Positions 38,068 through 43,251 of a stretch of DNA of 43,251 nt are shown piece after piece. The stretch comes from a virus. Location of the stretch: positions 1-43,251 of the IMG/VR virus record IMGVR_UViG_3300044977_000143. One strand, written 5' to 3'. Position numbers and translations under genes: made by a program. How positions within the stretch are numbered: position 1 is the first letter of the stretch; every line of letters begins with the position of its first letter. A model generated the notes under the pieces. It was not told where the DNA came from. It saw only the letters and a list, made by a program, of their open reading frames with translations, and ran no database searches.

Positions 38068-38337
38068 TCACTTGTTCATGTTCAGCGCCCACTGCGCTTT
38101 CCGCTTCATCTTGGTGGACGCATCGGGTTCGCCTTTTACGTGGCGCGCGAAGTCGAGCGCTGAGCCATAACCTGCTTTGTGCGCGGCTGCCGTGAGCGTG
38201 CCTTCCGTGCCCTTCGCTTTGAAGTCCTTCGCCGCGTCGCTGAGGCCGTGCTTCGGCTTTGCTCTCAGCTTGCGGAGCGGGTGATCTTTCGAAGTGGCTT
38301 CCATGGTGAGGTTCTGGATGGAGTTGGCGTCGGTCAC
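38068..38337 (-). CDS. Small basic protein with HPLxxLRAKP and QWxLNMN motifs
   Basis: 89 residues. I chose the GTG at 38337 because it overlaps the previous stop (GTGA), like its neighbours; GTG at 38346 or the ATG at residue 12 are alternatives. Residues 18-29 are DHPLRKLRAKPK. The middle (GTEGTLTAAAHKAGYGSALD, FARHVKG) resembles a short HTH-like phage protein family in which 'GTFTxxA...FARxV' recurs. The end is KRKAQWALNMNK, matched in the gene just after the portal. It is the only protein carrying both shared motifs. Confidence 0.7.
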   Translation of the reverse strand: MTDANSIQNLTMEATSKDHPLRKLRAKPKHGLSDAAKDFKAKGTEGTLTAAAHKAGYGSALDFARHVKGEPDASTKMKRKAQWALNMNK

Positions 38338-38513
38338 TTCCGCCACGCGACAATTTCAAACCTACCGACACAGCCTTCGCCGCCTGGCTTGTGCTCATCG
38401 AGCGCAGTGACGAGGACTGAGAAGATTTCGTAGCCTTTGTTCTCGAGTAGATTCAATATTCTCTCAAGATCGAGTGGATCGAGAGCCCGGAAGACTTTCC
38501 AAGTTTTCTTCAT
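38334..38513 (-). CDS. 59-residue alpha/beta protein, function unknown
   Basis: Read by eye from the gap. The ATG at 38513 lies seven bases after the previous stop; the TGA overlaps the next GTG. The product (MKKTWKVFRALDPLDLERIL, then GYEIFSVLVTALDEH and RFEIVAWRK) alternates helix and strand like a small folded domain of the 'GYEVxSV...FxIVA' type. No function is assigned. Tight coupling on the downstream side supports it. Confidence 0.6.
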   Translation of the reverse strand: MKKTWKVFRALDPLDLERILNLLENKGYEIFSVLVTALDEHKPGGEGCVGRFEIVAWRK

Positions 38514-38519
38514 CGAAAC

Positions 38520-38693
38520 TCAGAACTTACGATTCAGCGGCGGAGGCAGGTGTGCGGCCCGTTCTAGTTCTTCGAGCACCGCCTTGAGCGCGTTCTTGAG
38601 ATGCGCTTCGGCTGTGGATGTCGGCTCGCACTGCTCCAGGTGATAGCGGAGCGCTTCGCGGTTCGACATATTCCTGGTGCTTAGGTCGCTCAT
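38520..38693 (-). CDS. 57-residue helical protein, function unknown
   Basis: Read by eye. The ATG at 38693 overlaps the stop of the 76-residue gene (ATGA). The product (SNREALRYHLEQCEPTSTAE, then AHLKNALKAVLEELERAAHL) is almost wholly amphipathic helix, suited to oligomerisation. It ends PPPLNRKF. No family is recognised. Confidence 0.6.
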   Translation of the reverse strand: MSDLSTRNMSNREALRYHLEQCEPTSTAEAHLKNALKAVLEELERAAHLPPPLNRKF

Positions 38694-38920
38694 CCCACTA
38701 TTACCCCGTCGAGCAACTCAATCGGAACCCCCATAAACGTGACGCGCCGATCATCGTCCGGAGGGAGAATCGTAATCTCACTTCCCACCGCACAGGCGTC
38801 TTTCACTAGGGCCGCGAATTGAGCCGTGGTCAGCTTTAGGCGAATGGGCCTAACGCCGCGATCCTCGAATGATCGCAAGAGATCAGCGAGAGCGTCCCTA
38901 ACTGGCGTACCCGAAATCAT
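38690..38920 (-). CDS. 76-residue protein, function unknown
   Basis: The ATG at 38920 overlaps the previous stop (ATGA). The N-terminal helix (VRDALADLLRSFEDRGV) is followed by LKLTTAQFAALVKDACAVGS and beta strands ending RVTFMGVPIELLDGVIVG, a small alpha/beta fold with a 'GVPIE' hairpin common to short phage proteins. Function unknown. Confidence 0.6.
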   Translation of the reverse strand: MISGTPVRDALADLLRSFEDRGVRPIRLKLTTAQFAALVKDACAVGSEITILPPDDDRRVTFMGVPIELLDGVIVG

Positions 38921-39315
38921 CCCGCCATCCTACGCGGCTTCGCCCGCAACTGCTGCAGGGGATGATCGGCCGCCGGCGACTCCTGCGTCGTCATCCCACT
39001 GGTGTCCGCCTGCTCGCTCTTGTCCTGAGCCTCGGAGCCGTACTTGCATTCTCCGCAGCGGAAGGAGTCGACCGACTCATCCTGCGGCTCGAAGAAGTTG
39101 CAGCAGCCGAGATCGAGCGAGACTCCGCCCTGGACGTCTACTTTCGAGCAGCCGCCATCCTTCTGCGCGCCGGCCAGTTCCATGTAGCCGGCCTGCGCTT
39201 CAGGTATCTTTGCCGAGTTGTTTGGATCGGGAGAGACTCCGGACGGAGCTCCGCCTGGTGCCGAGGTTGCGGCAGAGGCAGGTCCGCCCGGAGTCATGTC
39301 GAACGGCATAACCAT
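38917..39315 (-). CDS. Cys-rich small protein with C-terminal HPLxxLRAKPRR tag
   Basis: 132 residues. A cysteine cluster of GGCSKVDV, LGCCNFFEP and FRCGECKYG in residues of about 55-95 could bind zinc or an iron-sulfur centre. The elements resemble a common phage Cys protein (CxxC...C.KVxG...C..F.P), but here the CGEC pair comes last rather than first. Residues 117-130 are DHPLQQLRAKPRRM. The N-terminus is Pro/Gly/Ser-rich. It heads the run of ten small genes. Confidence 0.7.
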   Translation of the reverse strand: MVMPFDMTPGGPASAATSAPGGAPSGVSPDPNNSAKIPEAQAGYMELAGAQKDGGCSKVDVQGGVSLDLGCCNFFEPQDESVDSFRCGECKYGSEAQDKSEQADTSGMTTQESPAADHPLQQLRAKPRRMAG

Positions 39316-39327
39316 CGGAGGCCCGCC

Positions 39328-40977
39328 TTAGTTGATTTGGTTGATGGTGAGCTTCTGTAGCGTGGGACCAGTCGTTTCCGCAGAGGTGGTCTGCGAGAAC
39401 ACGACATAGAGCAAGTCCTGGTCCTGCACGTCCGCGGTGATTGCGCCCGTGTCCTGCTCCGAGGTAGCTATCCCTAATGTTCCGCCGGCTTCTGCAGCGT
39501 CGATCAGGAATCCGCCCGGTTGAATCGAGCCAGTGGTGCCCGTGGCCTGAGTCTGCAGGGTGCAGGTGAAGTCAACCGAATAGGCCACAGTGGTGGTCGA
39601 GTGGACTTCGAGCTCGGTGCAGAGCGCTTTCGGGGTGCCGGTGGTGAAGTCGGTGATGTCGCCAACTTCGACCAGCACTTCCGGAGCGGTGCCGCCCGTG
39701 GTCGGGGTGTAGTTGAACTTGCCGTGGATTTCGATGTCGCGCGGCAGGAAGTTCAGGTAGCCAGTCGGCAGCACCACGGTTCCAAGCACTCCCAACTGGG
39801 AAGCGGTAAGCGCCGGGGTTGCCGTGAAGGCCGCATATTCCGTCTGGAAGCCAAGAGAAGGCCTCTGCGAGGGCACGTAGGCGAACGTGGTGTGGTTCTG
39901 GATGTTCGGGTTGTAAGTGTTCGCGAGTCCGCCGGCCACCGGATACAGCGCGAATGTGGTCAGAGGCTTCGAGACGAAAGCGTTCGAGGCGCTCTGATTG
40001 TAAGCGGTATTCGCGAGGGCACAGGCCGGGGTGACGGTCTCGATCGTGGTCAGCGTGCAATACGCCGAGCTCGCCGGGAACCAGTAGGCGGTGGCATAGG
40101 AAAGGCCGACGCCGAAGATCCAGCCGACTTGACCGGTGGCAGCCGCGGGCGCCAGGAATTCAATCTGGACCGCGCCGGCTGAGGTGTAGTGCGCCGTGGC
40201 CGAGGCCTGGCTCACTCCGCCCATCACATCCACGTAAGCGACCCAGACGTACTGCGCCGCGTTGGTGAAGCCGCCCGAGGCCACGGTGATCGAGGTATCG
40301 CAAACGGTGTTCGAACCCGTACAGCCAGAAGCCGAACCGACGCGAACAGCCGGAGCGCCTGTCGATGTCGTTAGCGCGCTGGTTGGCTGCGGATTCCAGT
40401 ATTGCAGCGCGCCGGCGCGGAGATCCTCGATCTGCACCGTCGGATAGACCTGCGCGGTCGACAACATCGTGTTGGTGATGTAGGAGCTCTGCTCGATTGT
40501 GACTACGCCGAAACCTTTGGAGATGGCGTAGTTGATGGCCGCTTCGAGTCCGTTGTCCGCGGCGCTGATCGAGAAGCCCGGGTTGACGTGGGAGTTCGAG
40601 AACGTCGCGGTGAACGAGCAGTTAAAGGGGCTGATGGTCGATGGCCCGGTAACCGGCGTCGGCTGCGTGACCGCAGTCGGAGTGACGGTTTCGGTATTGG
40701 CGCCGTCGGTGATCAGCAGCGGCGTGTTGGTCGCGATCGGGTAGACCTCTTCGTAAGCCGTGCCGACCTTGACGTAGCAGCCATTCAGCGTCACAGTCTG
40801 CGCGCCGGAAGAAATCCCGGTCTGCGACTGCAACTGCCATCTGCCGAATTCATCCGCCATGACGCGACCGTTCGCGTTGGCTGGATATTTCGGGTTCGAG
40901 AGAGCCTGGCCAAAAGCCGCGGCTGTCGCGAGCAGCAGAGTTAGAGTTGCGAAAACAGTAGTGAAACGCGACTTCAT
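39328..40977 (-). CDS. Secreted-type virion or adhesin protein
   Basis: 549 residues from the ATG at 40977, which has GGAGG 7 bases upstream; the longer open frame to 41352 is an arginine-rich shadow. Residues 1-25 (MKSRFTTVFATLTLLLATAA, then AFGQA) are a clear Sec signal peptide. The mature part is Thr/Ser/Ala/Asn-rich and beta-predicted, with paired cysteines (SGCTGSNTVCDTS, YCTLTTIETVTPACAL) that could form disulfides. A head fibre, decoration protein or phage-encoded surface adhesin is plausible. No enzymatic motif is visible. Confidence 0.7.
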   Translation of the reverse strand: MKSRFTTVFATLTLLLATAAAFGQALSNPKYPANANGRVMADEFGRWQLQSQTGISSGAQTVTLNGCYVKVGTAYEEVYPIATNTPLLITDGANTETVTPTAVTQPTPVTGPSTISPFNCSFTATFSNSHVNPGFSISAADNGLEAAINYAISKGFGVVTIEQSSYITNTMLSTAQVYPTVQIEDLRAGALQYWNPQPTSALTTSTGAPAVRVGSASGCTGSNTVCDTSITVASGGFTNAAQYVWVAYVDVMGGVSQASATAHYTSAGAVQIEFLAPAAATGQVGWIFGVGLSYATAYWFPASSAYCTLTTIETVTPACALANTAYNQSASNAFVSKPLTTFALYPVAGGLANTYNPNIQNHTTFAYVPSQRPSLGFQTEYAAFTATPALTASQLGVLGTVVLPTGYLNFLPRDIEIHGKFNYTPTTGGTAPEVLVEVGDITDFTTGTPKALCTELEVHSTTTVAYSVDFTCTLQTQATGTTGSIQPGGFLIDAAEAGGTLGIATSEQDTGAITADVQDQDLLYVVFSQTTSAETTGPTLQKLTINQIN

Positions 40978-41057
40978 GGTGTTGCCTCCGATGGAATGGT
41001 GAGAGTTTTTGATTGACTGAGAACTAACTGGAAATTGACCGTGCATCTGTGGGGAAA

Positions 41058-41381
41058 TCAGAACTGGGGTGGATCGAGCACTTCGCTGTGACCGACGGAA
41101 CTGGTCCACGGAACCGGCAAGCTCCGCAGTTTGCGCTCTGCGTTGGTGCGCTCGTGGTGGATCGTGCCGTCGCGATGGTCCTGGACGACTTTGTTGTACG
41201 GGTTCCACCTGACGGAATCTTTGTCGCTCCAGCGCTTGAGCGCATCCATCGCGAGGAGCTCGGGAACGACCTGGTCGGAATACCGGCCCACGGTGGCGTG
41301 AGCTATCAGGCGGATCGAGCACCAATAGACCAGGCTGCGCGGCGTCCGCCATGCGAGCCAGATCAGGATGCGCTCTTTCAT
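41058..41381 (-). CDS. Conserved-looking small phage protein, function unknown
   Basis: 107 residues if the ATG at 41381 is used; the ATG at 41396 adds MDLAR but lies inside the -10-like element, so I prefer the shorter form. The pattern KERILIWLAWRTPRSLVYW, CSIRLIAHATVGRYSDQVVP, ELLAMDALKRW is familiar from short proteins found in many phages, with an amphipathic or membrane-associated helix at the N-terminus. The C-terminal 50 residues are hydrophilic. Function unknown. Confidence 0.65.
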   Translation of the reverse strand: MKERILIWLAWRTPRSLVYWCSIRLIAHATVGRYSDQVVPELLAMDALKRWSDKDSVRWNPYNKVVQDHRDGTIHHERTNAERKLRSLPVPWTSSVGHSEVLDPPQF

Positions 41382-41393
41382 TCTAGCTAGGTC

Positions 41394-41422
41394 CATATAG
41401 AATCAATCACTTAGAGGGTCAA
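41394..41422 (-). promoter_or_regulatory. Probable sigma-70 promoter for the structural operon
   Basis: Minus-strand TTGACC at 41417-41422 (five of six consensus bases), 17 bases, then TATATG at 41394-41399 (four of six). It lies in the 140-base gap after the recombinase gene, the largest gap ahead of the virion genes. Transcription would begin near 41387, giving a very short leader to the ATG at 41381. The rest of the gap 41397-41536 shows no gene. Confidence 0.5.
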
Positions 41423-41536
41423 ACTATCCATTTTTCGCCCGGATTTGTGTTTCCAATCCCTCGTAAGTTGTTGATGTTTCCTTTCGGTCGTTTGGGAACG
41501 GGTTGCGTGTCCAAAGGTATGAGAGGGAAACACTTT

Positions 41537-42145
41537 TCAGGCCGATTTACGTGCGGCTGCTGACAAACTTCGGGCGCCGATGCGTTGCCGGTAGCGGGTC
41601 GTTCGACTCGGCCCCTTCTCTGGATCGATGCGCCGGCCGGGCACATGGCCCTCCGCGCGCGCCTTCTTCAGCCCGTCGCGGGTTCGCTCGGCAATGATGT
41701 TTCGTTCGAAAGCAGCAAAGAGCGCGAGGATCCCAAAGATCACCTGGCCCATTGCCGAGGTGACATCAAACTTGTCGCTTACGCTGATAAATTCCACCTT
41801 CGCGTCGCGCAGCTCCCCTACGACCGTGTATAGGTGGTGCACCGAGCGTCCCAGTCGATCCAGTCTCCAGACGGCCAGCAGATCGATATCACGCAAGCCT
41901 TTGGTCGCGTCCGCCATCAGGCGATCGAGTTGAGGGCGGGATGCTTTGGTTCCGGAGACGCCGCGGTCGACGTACTCCTCGACGATCGTGTGTTTGTTGG
42001 CTGCGGCCCAGTCGCGCAGCTCCCGGAGTTGAACTTCTGGATCCTGGCCGCGGAACTGGTGAGAGGCGTCGCTGTGAGAGGAAGGATTTTTGCCGCAGAG
42101 CTCACACTTGTCGGTCGAGACGCGGGCGTAGAGGGCGACGTTCAT
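41537..42145 (-). CDS. Serine recombinase (resolvase/invertase type) with Cys/His insert
   Basis: 202 residues. The ATG at 42145 overlaps the previous stop (ATGA); the upstream extension MCRLQVSRRFSFR is shadow. YARVSTD carries the catalytic Ser10. VDRGVSGTKASRPQLDRLM and WRLDRLGRS (residues 93-101) are standard resolvase motifs, followed by the long helix (GQVIFGILALFAAFERNIIA). Between Ser10 and the QDPEVQLREL helix is an unusual insert with C14, C17, H24 and H29. After residue 170 only about 30 basic residues remain, so the normal C-terminal HTH is short or absent. It may serve as integrase, resolvase or fibre-gene invertase; no inverted site was found. Confidence 0.85.
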   Translation of the reverse strand: MNVALYARVSTDKCELCGKNPSSHSDASHQFRGQDPEVQLRELRDWAAANKHTIVEEYVDRGVSGTKASRPQLDRLMADATKGLRDIDLLAVWRLDRLGRSVHHLYTVVGELRDAKVEFISVSDKFDVTSAMGQVIFGILALFAAFERNIIAERTRDGLKKARAEGHVPGRRIDPEKGPSRTTRYRQRIGARSLSAAARKSA

Positions 42146-42372
42146 GCGGAATGAAAATCTTCTAGACACCTGCAGCCGGCACACTCAAGATGTTTGCCGA
42201 GGATGCAGGCTTCGCACATCGCGCCCGAGTGCGCTGAGTATTTTGAGCGGGCGCGGCGCATTTTCGTCACCATGCCGCGCATTCGAAGAAAGCGATCGGG
42301 GTTGATCACCAGGATCTCGAACGGGGCGTAGGGAACAAAGTTCTGCGCGGAGGTTTGTTCGGTGGGGTTCAT
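42142..42372 (-). CDS. Small Cys-rich putative zinc-binding protein
   Basis: 76 residues. The ATG overlaps the previous stop by one base. After an unremarkable N-terminal half (FEILVINPDRFLRMRGMVTK) there is a cluster CEACILGKHLECAGCRC with five cysteines and a histidine, suitable for one zinc ion. It is coupled to the serine recombinase and could be a regulator or partner of it, but nothing in the sequence proves this. Confidence 0.6.
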   Translation of the reverse strand: MNPTEQTSAQNFVPYAPFEILVINPDRFLRMRGMVTKMRRARSKYSAHSGAMCEACILGKHLECAGCRCLEDFHSA

Positions 42373-42644
42373 CAGAATAGCTGTTTGAGGAAGGCGATGA
42401 TCTCGGGCGCTCTCGCTACGGCTGCAGCCACGAGGATCACAATGATGTGGTGCCGGAATTTCTGCTGCTCCATCTTGCGGAGCTTCTGGAAGGCCAGGTC
42501 ATCATTGTGCAGCAAGGATTTCGGCGAGTAGTCGCCCTGGTACTGCAGGGAGCGATCGATCTTGTTGTAGGTGCCGAGCCGCTTGGCTAACTGGATCGCC
42601 GATTCTAATTTGGGGTCCTGCATGGGTCCGAGGGCAAAGCTCAC
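42372..42644 (-). CDS. Small protein with C-terminal membrane segment
   Basis: 90 residues from a GTG directly after the previous TAA; the ATG at 42623 (MQDPKLESAI) is an equally possible start. The N-terminal 65 residues are hydrophilic and helical. Residues 67-90 (HHIIVILVAAAVARAPEIIA) form a hydrophobic helix ending FLKQLF, so the protein is probably tail-anchored in the membrane. A role in lysis or exclusion is conceivable but unsupported. Confidence 0.55.
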   Translation of the reverse strand: MSFALGPMQDPKLESAIQLAKRLGTYNKIDRSLQYQGDYSPKSLLHNDDLAFQKLRKMEQQKFRHHIIVILVAAAVARAPEIIAFLKQLF

Positions 42645-42902
42645 TTACTTAATCAGGCCGCGTCGTAGTGCTTGAGCAACGCCATGGGCGGCGTGGTCGG
42701 CACCCAGTTTCAGCAGCGCACTGTGACGAAAGTGTTTCACGGTTCCTTCGGCTAGTCCCAACAGTTGGGCGGTGCTTGCGCAGGTTTCGCCGTCCGCTGC
42801 AAGCTGCAGGGTTTCGATTTCGCGCGGGCTTAACTCGGGATGCCGCATGGCTTCCGCCTCCATTTGCGAATACTCCCGGATGGGCCGCGCCAGGGTGCTC
42901 AC
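42645..42902 (-). CDS. Stand-alone LuxR/GerE-type HTH regulator
   Basis: 85 residues. The GTG start overlaps the previous stop (GTGA). From residue 24, LSPREIETLQLAADGETCAS, then TAQLLGLAEGTVKHFRHSAL and LKLGADHAAHGVAQALRRGL, is the complete four-helix LuxR/GerE DNA-binding domain. There is no receiver or autoinducer domain, so, like GerE, it acts as a bare HTH. It probably controls phage transcription, perhaps the switch to the structural operon that begins about 1.3 kb downstream. Confidence 0.85.
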   Translation of the reverse strand: MSTLARPIREYSQMEAEAMRHPELSPREIETLQLAADGETCASTAQLLGLAEGTVKHFRHSALLKLGADHAAHGVAQALRRGLIK

Positions 42903-43251
42903 ACTCGCGCCTCGATCCGCGCCGCCGGCAGTACCTGGTTGGAAAATAAACTCCTCGAGGAGACGTAAATCCTGCGCCGCGGGGTGTAGCCGTCGATCCA
43001 GTTGCCGTCGCCGGCCATTGCGGTCTCGTAGTGGAGTTTGTCGCCGTAGCAGCGCGGTTTTGAGAAGGGAAGCAAGTTGCCTACGCCTAGCGGGCCGTCG
43101 ATGACGTAGGAGATCAGGGCATGTGTGGCTTCTTCGGCCTGTTCGCGCATCTTGATGAGCGCTTTCGAGATGCGATAGGCGAATCCTTTGCGCACCAGGT
43201 AGCTGGCCACGGTGCGATTCACTTTGCGAACGGGGATCTCCGTTTCGCCCT
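42899..43251 (-). CDS. Hypothetical protein, 5' end possibly beyond window
   Basis: The frame is open to the right edge (GETEIPVRKVNRT precedes the first in-window start, GTG at 43222), so the true start may lie outside. In-window sequence: RKGFAYRISKALIKMREQAE, ATHALISYVIDGPLGVGN, YTPRRRIYVSSRSLFSNQVL. It is alpha/beta with no motif I recognise. Its stop overlaps the start of the LuxR-type gene. Confidence 0.6.
   Translation of the reverse strand, partial: GETEIPVRKVNRTVASYLVRKGFAYRISKALIKMREQAEEATHALISYVIDGPLGVGNLLPFSKPRCYGDKLHYETAMAGDGNWIDGYTPRRRIYVSSRSLFSNQVLPAARIEARV

Noticed and set aside
39328-41352. Longer start (41352) for the 549-residue secreted protein
   Set aside because: The extra 125 residues overlap the preceding gene, are arginine-rich, and the ATG at 40977 has both a strong GGAGG site and a signal peptide.
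41419-41646. 75-codon frame overlapping the recombinase 3' end
   Set aside because: Most of it is out-of-frame recombinase sequence, there is no ribosome-binding site, and the remainder lies in the gap that holds the promoter-like sequence.
1-43251. CRISPR arrays, tRNAs, rRNAs and insertion sequences
   Set aside because: No regularly spaced direct repeats, cloverleaf-like sequences, rRNA segments or transposase genes were recognised on reading; a tRNAscan or Infernal run was not possible.

Overview
The window is wholly viral: one compact, GC-rich tailed-phage structural module, read almost entirely from right to left (minus strand). No bacterial housekeeping gene, tRNA, rRNA, CRISPR array or insertion sequence is visible. 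The portal, capsid, head-tail and large 'nozzle-like' proteins in this order, with no tape measure or sheath gene, suggest a podovirus-like virion. The secreted-looking fibre proteins, collagen-free 'DLxGTxPxPTV' tail motif and FGQA/AAAQA-type signal cleavage sites resemble Acidobacteriota proteins, so a soil acidobacterial host is my best guess. That host call is inference only.

Layout in the direction of transcription. 43.2-41.5 kb is a small regulatory and recombination block: an edge-truncated protein, a stand-alone LuxR-type HTH protein, two small proteins and a serine recombinase. 41.4-39.3 kb holds a small hypothetical gene behind a promoter-like sequence and a 549-residue secreted-type structural protein. 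39.3-36.4 kb is a run of ten small genes (57-136 residues), mostly joined by ATGA/GTGA overlaps, four of whose products share the tag-like motif HPLxxLRxK. 36.4-30.7 kb holds the portal, a small protein, a scaffold-like protein and the major capsid protein, closed by a strong terminator. 30.5-21.3 kb holds connector and tail genes, including a 1537-residue nozzle-like protein carrying about seven repeated modules, and the only plus-strand gene. 21.3-17.8 kb encodes probable internal virion proteins, one with a C-terminal Hint (intein-like) domain.

17.8-6.0 kb is a single 3941-codon reading frame for a polyvalent protein: histidine phosphatase, 2H phosphoesterase, adenine methyltransferase, SNF2-type helicase and a long helical C-terminus. 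It probably enters the host with the DNA and counters several defences. Three small genes appear to be nested in another frame inside its linkers. 5.9-3.5 kb holds the terminase small subunit and a large subunit split into separate ATPase and nuclease genes. 3.5-0 kb holds three tail-fibre or adhesin genes, all beginning with Sec-type signal sequences; the last runs off the left edge.

No replication genes, capsid protease or recognisable lysis cassette were found, so the window is probably only part of the genome. Six small genes (57, 59, 59, 57, 40 and an edge-truncated one) were found by reading the gaps by eye.
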